64,000 nucleotides of DNA from PALSA-612 sp046729255 (GTDB taxonomy: Bacteria; Actinomycetota; Thermoleophilia; Gaiellales; Gaiellaceae): assembly GCA_046729255.1 (NCBI GenBank), contig JBKPGF010000004.1, positions 1 through 64,000 on the forward strand, read 5' to 3'. Positions 48,375-57,548 of this stretch are shown here, one piece after another; the stretch's first letter is position 1, and each line of letters begins with the position of its first letter. Under the pieces are notes generated by a model. The model was not told the origin of the DNA. It searched no databases and saw only the letters and a program-made list of their open reading frames with translations. The position numbers and the translations under genes are program-made.

Positions 48375-50204
48375 GAGCGGGATCTGGGAGAGGTCGCCGA
48401 GCCGACCGACGGCTTGGCGCACGTCGCGCAGCAGCCGTAGCCGGTTAGCCTGCAGGCGCTCGTCGGGATCCATGACGAGTACGTCGTCGAAGAACCGTGC
48501 GACGACGGGCGCAAGGGCGACGGCCCACTCGAAGACGCCCTCGTAGCCGACGTCCGGGTCCGGCTCGCCCCGTAGAGCCTCGGCGAGGTCGCGTTCGGCA
48601 GGATCGGCGAGCAGCGAGTCGTCCACCGCCGCGTCGTCTGCCTTGTCGCCGACGATGCGCGCCGCCCGCGTGTGTACCTCGTGGACTGCTCCGAGATCCC
48701 GGGCGGCGAGGAACTGTGCAAGCTCGGCGACGGCGCCGACATGCGCTGCGTCGCCACGTCGTGCCGCCCGCACGAACTCGACGGGGACGTCGAGGTACCC
48801 CTCGAGCCGTTCCTCGACGAACTCGCGAACCTCAGGCGCGAGCACATCGTGCGGAACCGTGACGCCGCCTTCGACCGCCAGCCGGCAGAGGCTGATCGCT
48901 GCCCGCCGCAGCCCGTAGGGGTCGCGAGAGCCGGTCGGGCGGTGGCCGAGCGAGAACGACACCGTTAGCGTGTCGATCTTGTCCGCGGCCGACAGGACGC
49001 CGCCGGCCTCAGTTGTCGGCAGCGGCGCATCGGCGCCGTCGGGGAGGTACTGCTCGGCGATAGCGGTGCAGACGACGTCGTGCTTGCCGGCGAAGAGCGC
49101 GTACTGGGCGCCGATGACGCCCTCCAGCTCGGGGAACTCGCGGACGAGCTCCGATGCCTGGTCCGCCTTCGCGAGCCGGGCCGCCTCGACCGTGTCCTCA
49201 CGACCACCCAGCTGCCCTACGAGCTCGACCAGCCGCGTTGTCTTGTCGGCGAACGTGCCGCCGCCTTCGAAGAACGTGATCCGGTCGAGCCGGTTCGCCA
49301 GCTCCTCGATCCCGACCGCGACGTCTCGGTCGAACGTGAACGCCGCATCCTCGAGCCGCGCGTCCAGCACGCGCGTGTACCCGGGACGAGTGACATCCAC
49401 CTCGCCGCCTGCAGCCACGACGGCGAAGCGGTTCTCGCCGAGCGGGAAGTACCGCTGGTGGCTCTGCATGGCCGTCACGATCACGCGCTCGGGCAGGCGC
49501 AGGAACCGCTCGTCGAACTCCGAGCCGAAGACGAGCGGCCACTCGACCATGTACACGACCTCGTCGAGCTTCCCGAGCGGGTCCTGCCAGTCGCCGAGCG
49601 CATCGAGCGCCTCCACGATCTGGCGGCGCCGCTCGGGCGCGTCGGGCTCGACGTTCGCGGCCCGCAACGTCGAGGCGTACTCCTGCGCGGACGGAACTTC
49701 GAGCTCGCCGTGCGTGAAACGGTGACCGAACGTCATTCCATGCCCGGCCAGCGTCTCGGCGTCGAGCTTCTCGCAGAACCACCGCACCGGACGGGCGAAA
49801 CGGAGGCCGCCGCCGTCCCAGCGCATCGACTTCGTGAACTGGAAGCCGTGCACGATGGCACGCAGCCGGTCGAGCAACGGTTCGCCGTGCAGGAGGTCGC
49901 CGGGAACGCGCGCCCACAGGTGGCCGTCCCGCTCCTCGAGGTCCCCCTCGGTCAGCCCGTAGCGCTTGGCGAAACCTGCCGCCGCCTGCTCGCGCCGCTC
50001 GGCCGGCGGGCCCTTGACCAGCTGTTCCTCGGCAGTCTCCGGCAGCTCGTCGACGACGAAGGCGATGCGCCGCGGCGTGACGTAGACGTGCGACGGGTCG
50101 ACGCCGAGCTGCGCGCGCACGAGCGTGGGCAGCTGCGCCTCCGCCTCCTTGCAGGCGGACGCCGGCAGCTCCTCGCAGCCGATCTCAAGCAGGAGCGCCG
50201 GCAT
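48372..50204 (-). CDS. glyS: glycyl-tRNA synthetase beta subunit
   Basis: 610 residues, somewhat short for the family (about 680-700). The N-terminal LLLEIGCEELPA, KSMRWDGGGLRFARPVRW, HQRYFPLGE and TFFEGGGTFADKT blocks, an HD-like domain and the C-terminal RLLRDVRQAVGRLGDLSQI are present. It provides tRNA binding for the alpha2beta2 enzyme. ATG at 50204, overlapping glyQ by 20 bp. Confidence 0.95.
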   Translation of the reverse strand: MPALLLEIGCEELPASACKEAEAQLPTLVRAQLGVDPSHVYVTPRRIAFVVDELPETAEEQLVKGPPAERREQAAAGFAKRYGLTEGDLEERDGHLWARVPGDLLHGEPLLDRLRAIVHGFQFTKSMRWDGGGLRFARPVRWFCEKLDAETLAGHGMTFGHRFTHGELEVPSAQEYASTLRAANVEPDAPERRRQIVEALDALGDWQDPLGKLDEVVYMVEWPLVFGSEFDERFLRLPERVIVTAMQSHQRYFPLGENRFAVVAAGGEVDVTRPGYTRVLDARLEDAAFTFDRDVAVGIEELANRLDRITFFEGGGTFADKTTRLVELVGQLGGREDTVEAARLAKADQASELVREFPELEGVIGAQYALFAGKHDVVCTAIAEQYLPDGADAPLPTTEAGGVLSAADKIDTLTVSFSLGHRPTGSRDPYGLRRAAISLCRLAVEGGVTVPHDVLAPEVREFVEERLEGYLDVPVEFVRAARRGDAAHVGAVAELAQFLAARDLGAVHEVHTRAARIVGDKADDAAVDDSLLADPAERDLAEALRGEPDPDVGYEGVFEWAVALAPVVARFFDDVLVMDPDERLQANRLRLLRDVRQAVGRLGDLSQIPL

Positions 50205-51051
50205 CGAGCGTCTCCACGTAGAGGCGGGCCACCGTGAGGGTGAGGTTCCGTGCCCGGAGGATGTAGGCGGCGCGCTCCGTCGCCGAGACCGCACCGCGGG
50301 CGTCGAGCAGATTGAGGAGGTGGGAGCACTTCAGCGCCTGGTCGTACGCGGGCAGCGGTAGCCCGCGCTCGACCAGGTGTGCACCCTCCTTCTCGTGCTC
50401 CGTGAAGCGGCGCGCGAGCACGTCGACGGGCGCCTCCTCGAAGTTGTAGATCGACCACTGGCGCTCGTTCTCGCGGTAGACGTCCCCCCAGGTGAGGCCG
50501 GGCGCCCACTCGAGGTCGAACGCCGTCCTCTTCCCCTGGAGGAACATCGCCAGCCGCTCGAGCCCCATGGTGATCTCGGCGGGAATCACGTCCAGCTCGA
50601 TGCCGCCGACCTGCTGGAAGTACGTGAACTGCGTGATCTCCATGCCGTCGCACCACACCTCCCACCCGAGGCCCCACGCGCCGATCGAGGGCTGCTCCCA
50701 GTCGTCCTCGACGAGCCTGATGTCGTGCCGTTCGATGTCGATGCCGATGGCCGAGAGCGAGCCGACGTAGAGGTCGAGCACGTTTTCCGGCGCAGGCTTG
50801 AGGATCACCTGGTACTGGAAGTAGTGCTGAAAGCGGAACGGGTTCTCGCCGTAGCGGCCGTCGGGCGGGCGTATGCACGGTTCGACATACGCGGCTTTCC
50901 ACGGATGCGGGCCGAGACTGCGGAGGAACGTCGCCGGATTTGCGGTTCCCGCGCCGAGCTCCGTGTGGTACGACTGCATGATCGCGCAGCCCTGCTCCCC
51001 CCAGTAGGCGTGGAGCGCCGCGATCATCTCCTGGTAGTTGAGGGCCGCCAC
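50185..51051 (-). CDS. glyQ: glycyl-tRNA synthetase alpha subunit
   Basis: 288 residues, class II catalytic subunit. MQSYHTELGAGTANPATFLR, PENPFRFQHYFQYQVILKP-type motif (here GENPFRFQHYFQYQV) and EITQFTYFQQVGG are diagnostic. Most studied actinobacteria use the single-chain alpha2 enzyme instead. The GTG start lies 6 nt after TAGGCT. Confidence 0.97.
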   Translation of the reverse strand: MAALNYQEMIAALHAYWGEQGCAIMQSYHTELGAGTANPATFLRSLGPHPWKAAYVEPCIRPPDGRYGENPFRFQHYFQYQVILKPAPENVLDLYVGSLSAIGIDIERHDIRLVEDDWEQPSIGAWGLGWEVWCDGMEITQFTYFQQVGGIELDVIPAEITMGLERLAMFLQGKRTAFDLEWAPGLTWGDVYRENERQWSIYNFEEAPVDVLARRFTEHEKEGAHLVERGLPLPAYDQALKCSHLLNLLDARGAVSATERAAYILRARNLTLTVARLYVETLDAGAPA

Positions 51052-51055
51052 CCGC

Positions 51056-51481
51056 CTAGCCTATGGACTGCCCGAGGATCCAGGCGAGCGGATCGGCGAG
51101 GATCTCGTCGAGCAGTCCCCCGAGCAGCGAGCCGAGCACGCCCTTGCCGGCAGTGTCCTCCGCCGCCCGCTCGACGCCGGCCCGTAAGGCGCGGTTGATC
51201 GTCTCCTTGTCCCAGCGGACGTCGGACGCGTTCGCCGAAGGCACGAAGGAGAGCACGAGCTCCTCGCGCGACGTCCCGAGCTCGCAGGCGGCGCCGCTGA
51301 TCGCGGAGAGCGCGAAGCGCTGAACCGCTCCGTCGATCCCGCCTCCCTCGAAGTCGGCCTCGGTAGTACAGGGGTTGGCGATCCTCGTCTCGCCGAAGTC
51401 GAGAGCGCCCATTGCGAGCTCCACGCCGATGAGCACCCCGACTGCGACGAGCAGCGCCGCGAGCACGCGAACAGGCTTCAC
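51056..51481 (-). CDS. small membrane-anchored or secreted protein, unknown
   Basis: 141 residues. One N-terminal hydrophobic helix (RVLAALLVAVGVLIGVELAM), a domain with two Cys (NPCTTE, GAACELG) that could form a disulfide, and a C-terminal GVLGSLLGGLLDEILADPLA helix. Family not recognised. GTG start overlaps the MFS stop (GTGA). Confidence 0.7.
   Translation of the reverse strand: MKPVRVLAALLVAVGVLIGVELAMGALDFGETRIANPCTTEADFEGGGIDGAVQRFALSAISGAACELGTSREELVLSFVPSANASDVRWDKETINRALRAGVERAAEDTAGKGVLGSLLGGLLDEILADPLAWILGQSIG
51058..51063 (-). promoter_or_regulatory. candidate -10 (TAGGCT) of glyQS
   Basis: TAGGCT ends 6 nt before the glyQ GTG, overlapping the last codons of the upstream gene. 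The hexamer equals that of the amidohydrolase gene. Confidence 0.45.
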
Positions 51482-52836
51482 GTCGCTCTCCGCAGCCGCG
51501 ACGCCGGGATCAGAGCCAGCAGGGCGAGCAGCGCCGAGAGGGCGAACGAGGACCGGAAGCCGCGCGTGACGACGCTCTCGAGCGTCGTGATGAGATCGTC
51601 CCGCATCTCCCGCAGGCCGCTGTCGCTAGCGGCACCGCGTTCGTCGAACGGCCGTGCGAGGTCTGGGACCTCGCCTTTCTTCGCGTCGTCTAACGCCTCG
51701 CGCAGGTCGAGAGCGATCGGCACCTTCTGACGGAGGTCGGCGTTCCCCTCGAGCACGACCTGAGCGCCCGCCAGCAGCGCCTTGTCGTCAGAGCCCGAGA
51801 GCGTCTCCGACAGCAACGGCGCGATGAGGGCAAGCGCGAGCACGAGGCCTGCGTGGCGAGCACCGACGGTCATGAGAACGCTCCGTATCGCCCGACCCTC
51901 GGGATCGAGCGCTACTCCGGTCAGCGCAGGAACCGCCAGCCCGAGCCCGGCGCCGCAGAACGCGAGCGCCAGCGCCACGAGCAGATTCGAGATTCGAGGC
52001 AGCATCGCCAGCGCGACGAGGCCGCCCGCCAGCAGCGCCGCGCCTCCGAGTGCAGCGGTACGGGTCTCCAGGGTGGCTGCAAGAGGGCGTACGGCGAGCG
52101 TTGCCGCCGGGAGCGCACTCACCACGAGCGCGCCGGCGACCGGGTCGAGCGACCAGACGGTGATCACGAGCAGCACAGAGAGGAAGAGCGCTCCCACGAG
52201 CGCGCCGAACACGAGCCCGAGGCCCGTGTCAGCGGCGAGCGCGTGCGGTCTCTCCCCGCGCTCACGAGGCTCGGGCGAGAGGCCGCGCACACGCGCATCC
52301 GTCATCGCCGCCAACGCGACGAGGGCGAGCGGCACCTGGACGACGAAGATCGCCCGCCAGTCGAACAGCTGTGTCAGCACTCCTCCCAAGGCAGGGCCGG
52401 CGGCGGCGCCGAACGTCCCTGCCATCGTCCAGACGACCGCACCGCGGGCCGTAGAGCCGGTGAACGCCGCCAGGCCACGCAGCGACGCGGCCAGGAGCAG
52501 CGTGCCTCCGAGCGCCTGCAGGCAGCGAAAGCCGATGAGGACGTCGAGCGTCCACGACGCTGCGCAGCCGGCTGATCCCGCCGCGAAGAGGGCGACGCCG
52601 ACGATGCCCGTCGGGCGAGGGCGCAGGCGGCGCGCGAAGGGAACCAGGCAGAAAGCCCCGACGGCGACGACGAGGTTGTACGAAGAGATCACCCACGAGA
52701 CGCCGACGAGCGTCGTGTCGAACTCGCCGTAGAGAGCGGGCAGCGCGAGCACCACGATAGATGAGTCCGCGAACGCGACCGCTACGCCCGTCGCGAGTGC
52801 GATCGTGAGGACGCGCGTGCGGTCGGGTCGACGCAC
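51478..52836 (-). CDS. MFS transporter (14-TM DHA2-like)
   Basis: 452 residues with about 13-14 hydrophobic segments. N-terminal ALPALYGEFDTTLVGVSWVISSYNLV and the motif-A-like loop FARRLRPRPTGIVGV, plus GPALGGVLTQLFDWRAIFVVQVP, are typical of drug:H+ antiporter-2 proteins. A periplasmic insert with many charged residues lies before the last helix. Substrate unknown. Starts with GTG directly after the GNAT stop. Confidence 0.9.
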   Translation of the reverse strand: MRRPDRTRVLTIALATGVAVAFADSSIVVLALPALYGEFDTTLVGVSWVISSYNLVVAVGAFCLVPFARRLRPRPTGIVGVALFAAGSAGCAASWTLDVLIGFRCLQALGGTLLLAASLRGLAAFTGSTARGAVVWTMAGTFGAAAGPALGGVLTQLFDWRAIFVVQVPLALVALAAMTDARVRGLSPEPRERGERPHALAADTGLGLVFGALVGALFLSVLLVITVWSLDPVAGALVVSALPAATLAVRPLAATLETRTAALGGAALLAGGLVALAMLPRISNLLVALALAFCGAGLGLAVPALTGVALDPEGRAIRSVLMTVGARHAGLVLALALIAPLLSETLSGSDDKALLAGAQVVLEGNADLRQKVPIALDLREALDDAKKGEVPDLARPFDERGAASDSGLREMRDDLITTLESVVTRGFRSSFALSALLALLALIPASRLRRAT

Positions 52837-53256
52837 CTAAGGCCGGCGGCGCTCCATCAGCCGCTCACCCGGCGGACCGAAGCCGAAGCGCTCGTACAGC
52901 CGCTGGGCATCTCTCGTGTGCAGCAGCCAGTGCGCCTCGGCAAACGGGCTGTGCTCCACGGCCTCGCGAACGAGCTCCACGCCGAGCCCATTGCCCCGAT
53001 GCTCCTCCAGCACGTAGACGTCGGCGAGGTACGCGAGCGTGTGGCCGTCCGAGAACGTCCGTGCGAAGCCGACCTGCTCCTTGTCGCGATAGAGCCCGAC
53101 GACGCGTGATGCGCCGCGCACGAGCTCCTCGACCACGGCCCTCGGGCGTCCCGCCGCCCAGTACGACTCCTCCGACAGGTAGCGGTGAACGGCGTCGATG
53201 TCGACGCGGTCGACGTCGTCGTCGAGCTCGTAGCCGCCGGGCAGCTCCCGCCTCAT
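52837..53256 (-). CDS. GNAT-family N-acetyltransferase
   Basis: 139 residues. The acetyl-CoA loop is YVLEEHRGNGLGVELVREAV; the N-terminus YELDDDVDRVDIDAVHRYLSEESYWAAGRP is that of small GNATs with an aspartate-rich start. The substrate is unknown. It is immediately followed by the MFS gene, which hints at a detoxification pair. Confidence 0.9.
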   Translation of the reverse strand: MRRELPGGYELDDDVDRVDIDAVHRYLSEESYWAAGRPRAVVEELVRGASRVVGLYRDKEQVGFARTFSDGHTLAYLADVYVLEEHRGNGLGVELVREAVEHSPFAEAHWLLHTRDAQRLYERFGFGPPGERLMERRRP

Positions 53257-53318
53257 CGCGGCGCCAGTCTCGCAGAACGGACGCGGGCCCTCGTACTACG
53301 GGATGGCCTGCGCCCCGT

Positions 53319-53582
53319 TCACGCTTTCCCCCTGGACAGGCGTGCGAGCAGCCGCGTGCGCAGGTCGCGCTCCATCTCGGCCGCCTCCTCATCCGCGAGC
53401 CGCGACTCGAGCGCCTCGCGAATCATCCGCTCCTCGAGCAGCTGACTCCTGGCCGCCTCGAGCTCGTCGGCGAGCATCGTGATCGCCTTCGCGGCTGCCT
53501 TCACCTCGGCTCGGGGGTCGGACGAGAGGCCTTGAGCCCAGCCTCGTAGCTCATCGACCTGCCCATCGTCCACGTCTGCCAT
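53319..53582 (-). CDS. short helical protein, unknown
   Basis: 87 residues, nearly all helical: VDELRGWAQGLSSDPRAEVKAAAKAITMLADELEAARSQL-type pattern followed by a second charged helix with RLADEEAAEMERDLRTRLLAR. No Cys, no signal. ATG at 53582 was preferred to an upstream start in recO's 3' region. It lies between recO and the GNAT gene. Confidence 0.6.
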   Translation of the reverse strand: MADVDDGQVDELRGWAQGLSSDPRAEVKAAAKAITMLADELEAARSQLLEERMIREALESRLADEEAAEMERDLRTRLLARLSRGKA

Positions 53583-53627
53583 CTTCGCGGCAGTACGGGA
53601 CAGGTGCAACCCGGCTTTGCATGGAAA

Positions 53628-54368
53628 TCACGCTGAGAGCGTGCGTAATCGAAATCCGCCGTGGAACTCGTACGACGCGGACACGACCGCAAGCGCGTCG
53701 CGCGCCCCCCGCTCCGTCACTCCAGCCTCACCCGCTTCGGCGAGCGGCCGGCGGAGCAGCCCGTCGATGGCCGCGAGACCCTCCGGAGAGAGCGCGAGCG
53801 ACCCGTTGCCGCAGCTCCCACACACGGCGCCGCCGGCGTGAGGGGAATAGCCCGTGATCGGCGATGCGGAGCCGCATTCCGCACAGCTGCCGACATGTGG
53901 GAGATAGCCGGCGAGCCACAACAACTTGAGCTGGAAGGACAGGCCGAGCGGGTCGAGCTCTGCACGTGAGGACTCGCCGGTGGACTCGTCGAGCAGGTCG
54001 AGGAAGCGGGTCAGCGCCGTGAACACGCGGTCGTTCCGCTCCTGCTCCGGGAACAGCCGCAGCACGGCCTCGGCGGCCACGAGACCGATCGCCGACCGGC
54101 GCGCGTCGTCGCGGATCGAAGCGTGGGAGCGGACGAGTGACGCGCCCGTCACCGTCTGCAGCTCGCCGCGGCCCTCGTGGAAGACGAGCTCGACGTGCGA
54201 CAGCGGCTCGAGGCGGCCCCCGAACCGTGAGCGGGTCTTCCGCGCGCCCTTGGCGATCGCCCCCACGCGCCCGCGATCCAGCGTGTAGAGGTGGAGAATC
54301 CGGTCTGCCTCGGAGAAGCGCAGCGAGCGCAGGACGACGGCTTCCGTCGTGACGCTTCGCCCGGCCAT
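53628..54368 (-). CDS. recO: DNA repair protein RecO
   Basis: 246 residues. N-terminal OB fold (TEAVVLRSLRFSEADRILHLYT, GRVGAIAKGARKTRSRFGG), a helical domain and a zinc site CAECG ... CGSCG. RecO helps RecR load RecA on SSB-coated DNA. ATG lies 7 nt after TAGACT. Confidence 0.95.
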   Translation of the reverse strand: MAGRSVTTEAVVLRSLRFSEADRILHLYTLDRGRVGAIAKGARKTRSRFGGRLEPLSHVELVFHEGRGELQTVTGASLVRSHASIRDDARRSAIGLVAAEAVLRLFPEQERNDRVFTALTRFLDLLDESTGESSRAELDPLGLSFQLKLLWLAGYLPHVGSCAECGSASPITGYSPHAGGAVCGSCGNGSLALSPEGLAAIDGLLRRPLAEAGEAGVTERGARDALAVVSASYEFHGGFRLRTLSA

Positions 54369-54375
54369 TACGGCC

Positions 54376-54381
54376 AGTCTA
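54376..54381 (-). promoter_or_regulatory. candidate -10 (TAGACT) of recO
   Basis: TAGACT ends 7 nt before the recO ATG in the 152-bp gap after the P1 peptidase gene. That gap also holds a weak 6-bp hairpin (54430-54449), possibly the peptidase terminator. Confidence 0.5.
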
Positions 54382-54520
54382 GAGAGGGCACGCGCCGGCC
54401 TCCTTCAGGGGGGCCACCCCATGCCTCCTCCCGGTTTCAGCCTACCGGGGAAGTTGTCGCGTGTCTGAAGCGGAATCGTGACGAAAGTGCAACTCCTGCC
54501 GCGGTGCGCAGGGCGGCACG

Positions 54521-55450
54521 TCAACGTTCCGACAGCGCGGGGCATCCCGGCGCACCAGTTGCCTGCCGCACGCCGTCCCGAATCGCCGCCGCCGTCGCGT
54601 CGGCCGCAGCGACGTAAACCGCAAGCGGATCCACCTCTCGCTCGTTCGTCGCAGCGAAGAAGACCGCATCGCCGTCGAAAGGCGTCCACACCGGGTCGAC
54701 GGCACGAGCCAGGCCAGCCTGAGCAGCCCGCGCAGCGACCCACGCTTCGGTCTTCGTGAGCGTCGCGTCGGTGACGATACAAACGAGCGTCGTCGCCTCC
54801 CCGCTGGGGTCCGCCGCTCTTTCGGCGAGAACGGCCGCCGAGCGCACGTACGCGTCGTCCCGCCAGATGCCGGCGAGCACCGAGCCATCTTCGGCAAGCA
54901 CCTCGCCGACGGCGTTCACCGCGGCCAACGCGGCCACGACCCCTCCGCCGGCGATCTCACACGCGGCGATCCCCAGACCGCCCTTCGTCCGGCCATCGCG
55001 CATCAGCTTGCCGACAGTGCACCCGGTCCCCACGCCGACACTCCCACGCTCCGGCTGAGGCGTGGCCGCTTCGCACGCCGCGTAGCCCGAGCCTGCGTCG
55101 GGCTTCGCCTCTGGGCTCCCGAGCCCGAGGTCGTAGACCACCGCGCTCGCTACCACGGGCACCGGTCCCGTCGACATCGGATAGCCGCGGCTGCGCTCGC
55201 CCAGCCACCGTACGACACCGTCCGCTGCGGCCAGGCCGAACGCGCTCCCGCCCGTGAGGAGGATCGCGTTCGCCCCAGGGCCCACGCTGGCGGGCGAGAG
55301 GGCGTCTGTCCCCCTCGTCCCGGGAGCTCCGCCGCGAACCTCGCAGGACGCCGTGGTTCCCTCCGGCAGCAGGACGACAGTGCAACCGGTCCAGCCCTCT
55401 CGATCGGTCGAGTGCCCGACGAGCACACCCGCAGGCAGCCGCACCGTCAT
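54521..55450 (-). CDS. P1-family (DmpA/NylC-like) peptidase
   Basis: 309 residues, Ntn-type self-cleaving aminopeptidase family. GVLVGHSTDREGWTGCTVVLLP starts the domain; SAFGLAAADGVVRWL, GGLGIAACEIAGGGVVAALAAVNAVGE and the late VTDATLTKTE (cleavage/nucleophile Thr/Ser region) follow. Members act on beta-peptides or cyclic amides. ATG overlaps the mutM stop (ATGA); a longer in-frame extension through mutM is not real. Confidence 0.88.
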   Translation of the reverse strand: MTVRLPAGVLVGHSTDREGWTGCTVVLLPEGTTASCEVRGGAPGTRGTDALSPASVGPGANAILLTGGSAFGLAAADGVVRWLGERSRGYPMSTGPVPVVASAVVYDLGLGSPEAKPDAGSGYAACEAATPQPERGSVGVGTGCTVGKLMRDGRTKGGLGIAACEIAGGGVVAALAAVNAVGEVLAEDGSVLAGIWRDDAYVRSAAVLAERAADPSGEATTLVCIVTDATLTKTEAWVAARAAQAGLARAVDPVWTPFDGDAVFFAATNEREVDPLAVYVAAADATAAAIRDGVRQATGAPGCPALSER

Positions 55451-56244
55451 TGCTGGCAGCCGGGGCAGAAGTGCGTGCCTCGACCCGCCACACGCGTCTT
55501 CTCGATGGGCGTGCGACACCTTCGGCACGGCTTGCCCGTCCGTCCGTAGACGCGGAAGTCCTCCTGCATCGAGCCCGATGGATACGCGCCGTCGCCGAGA
55601 TTCGCCCCCTGGCGCTCGATACCCCGCCGGAGTGCGCGACGCACGCCCCGTCGGAGCGCGGCGATCTCCTCCGAATCGAGCTCTACCGCCGGTCGCAAGG
55701 GATGGAGCCGCGCGTGCCAGAGCGCTTCGTCGGCGTAGATGTTCCCGATCCCGGCCACGACGCGCTGGTCGAGAAGCACGGCTTTCAGAGGCGCGCGCCG
55801 CCGCGCCAGTCGCTCGGCGAGAAAGCCCACCGTAAAGCGCGGGCCGAGCGGCTCCGGGCCGAGACGCGCCGCAAGGTACTCCTCGAGCTCGGAAGGTGCG
55901 AGCACGTGCCACGTTCCGAACCGGCGCACGTCCCGATACGCGAGACCGGATCCATCGTCGAGCTCGATGAGCGCGCGCTCGTGCGTTCCCGGCTGCTCGG
56001 GAAAGCCGCCGGTCATGCGGAGATGCACGACGAGCGCGAGCCCGCCGTCGAAGCGGATGAGCAGATACTTGCCGCGCCGCTCGACGGACGCGACGCGCTC
56101 GCCTTGGAGCTCTGCCTCCACTTCGGACGGCTCGAGCGGCATCGTCAGCCGTTGGTCGTGAACGCGCACGCGCCGGAACGTCCGCCCGAGCAGACGCAGT
56201 TCGAGCTTCGCGCGATACGTCTCTACTTCCGGCAGCTCGGGCAC
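55447..56244 (-). CDS. mutM: formamidopyrimidine-DNA glycosylase
   Basis: 265 residues. Starts VPELPEVETY, giving the catalytic Pro2-Glu3 after Met removal. Helix-two-turn-helix (GIGNIYADEALW) and the C-terminal zinc finger CRRC...CPGC are intact. It removes 8-oxoguanine and other oxidised purines. GTG start 5 bp after the thymidine phosphorylase gene. Confidence 0.95.
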   Translation of the reverse strand: MPELPEVETYRAKLELRLLGRTFRRVRVHDQRLTMPLEPSEVEAELQGERVASVERRGKYLLIRFDGGLALVVHLRMTGGFPEQPGTHERALIELDDGSGLAYRDVRRFGTWHVLAPSELEEYLAARLGPEPLGPRFTVGFLAERLARRRAPLKAVLLDQRVVAGIGNIYADEALWHARLHPLRPAVELDSEEIAALRRGVRRALRRGIERQGANLGDGAYPSGSMQEDFRVYGRTGKPCRRCRTPIEKTRVAGRGTHFCPGCQQ

Positions 56245-56249
56245 GGCGC

Positions 56250-57548
56250 TTACTGAAGCACGTCGAGAATGAGCGGGCGCGGGGCCGGAGGCGTGTCGGA
56301 GATCTCGTACGCGGCCAAGACCTCGTGCACAGCCGCTGCCGCAGATCCGTCGTCGCGCGCGTGTACCTCGGCGAGCACGTCCCCGTCCTCCACAGCGTCG
56401 CCGCGCTTGCGATGGCAGACGACGCCGACGGCGTGGTCGATCTCGTGCTCCTTCGACGCGCGTCCTGCACCGAGGTGCAGCGCGGCCGTGCCCACCGCGA
56501 TCGCTGCCAGCCGGCCGACGTGACCGGCTCGCGGCGCGGCGACCTCGCGCACGACGGGCGCCGCGGGCAACGCATTCTCGTCGGGATCGCCGCCCTGAGC
56601 CTCGATCCACCGGCTCCAGACGTCCGCGGCAGAGCCGTTGGCAACGACCTGCTCCGCGAGCCGGCGCCCTTCCTCCTCCCCCACGCCGAGATCGGATAGG
56701 GCGAGGAGATGCGCGCACGCGTCGAGCACGAGCTCTGTGAAGTCGCTAGGCCCGTCGCCGCGCACCGTGTCGAGCGCCTCGCGCACTTCGAGCGAGTTGC
56801 CGACCGCTCCACCCAGCGGTTGATCCATGTCCGTTAGCACGCAGACCGTCTGACGGCCCTCCCGGCGCCCCAGCTCGATCATCGTCTCGGCCAGCTCGCG
56901 GGCGTGGTCGAGCGTCTTCATGAACGCCCCGTCGCCGACCTTGACGTCAAGGACGATCGCGTCGGCGCCGCCGGCGATCTTCTTCGACATGATGCTCGCG
57001 GCGATCAGCGAGACGTTGTCCACCGTCGCAGTCACATCGCGCAGCGCGTAGAGGTGCTTGTCGGCCGGGACGAGGTCGCCCGTCTGGCCGATGATCGCAA
57101 CGCCGACCTCGCGTACCTGTGCGATGAGCTCTTCGACCGTGAGCTCGACGCGGAAGCCGGGAATGGACTCGAGCTTGTCGAGCGTGCCGCCCGTGTGCCC
57201 GAGGCCGCGGCCGGACATCTTCCCGAAGGGGACGCCGCACGCCGCCACGATGGGCCCAACCGCCAGCGACGTCTTGTCCCCCACGCCGCCGGTCGAGTGC
57301 TTGTCGACGACCCTTCGGCCGAGTGCCGAGCCGAGGTGGATCGTGTCGCCGCTCGCGATCATCGCGTCCGTCAGCGCGAACGTCTCGGTGCCCGACAAGC
57401 CTCGGAAGTAGACGGCCATGAGGAACGCGGCCATCTGGTAGTCAGGGACATCGCCACGGGTGTAACCGAGGACGAGCTCCGAGAGCTCCTCCGTCGACAG
57501 CTCCCCGCCGTCGCGCTTCCGTTCGATCAGCTCCGCGGGCCTGATCAC
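56250..57548 (-). CDS. pyrimidine-nucleoside (thymidine) phosphorylase
   Basis: 432 residues. Phosphate/nucleoside site motifs: DKHSTGGVGDKTSL, SGRGLGHTGGTLDKLESIPGF, ASIMSKKIAGGADAIVLDVK and the C-terminal KRGDAVEDGD barrel. Splits thymidine/uridine to base and (deoxy)ribose 1-phosphate, the substrate of DeoB encoded close by. GTG start overlaps the methyltransferase stop. Confidence 0.95.
   Translation of the reverse strand: MIRPAELIERKRDGGELSTEELSELVLGYTRGDVPDYQMAAFLMAVYFRGLSGTETFALTDAMIASGDTIHLGSALGRRVVDKHSTGGVGDKTSLAVGPIVAACGVPFGKMSGRGLGHTGGTLDKLESIPGFRVELTVEELIAQVREVGVAIIGQTGDLVPADKHLYALRDVTATVDNVSLIAASIMSKKIAGGADAIVLDVKVGDGAFMKTLDHARELAETMIELGRREGRQTVCVLTDMDQPLGGAVGNSLEVREALDTVRGDGPSDFTELVLDACAHLLALSDLGVGEEEGRRLAEQVVANGSAADVWSRWIEAQGGDPDENALPAAPVVREVAAPRAGHVGRLAAIAVGTAALHLGAGRASKEHEIDHAVGVVCHRKRGDAVEDGDVLAEVHARDDGSAAAAVHEVLAAYEISDTPPAPRPLILDVLQ

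Noticed and set aside
54521..56812. 763-codon frame suggesting a fusion of P1 peptidase with the mutM region
   Set aside because: The upstream part is mutM and thymidine phosphorylase read in the wrong frame; the peptidase family starts at the ATG 55450, which overlaps the mutM stop.
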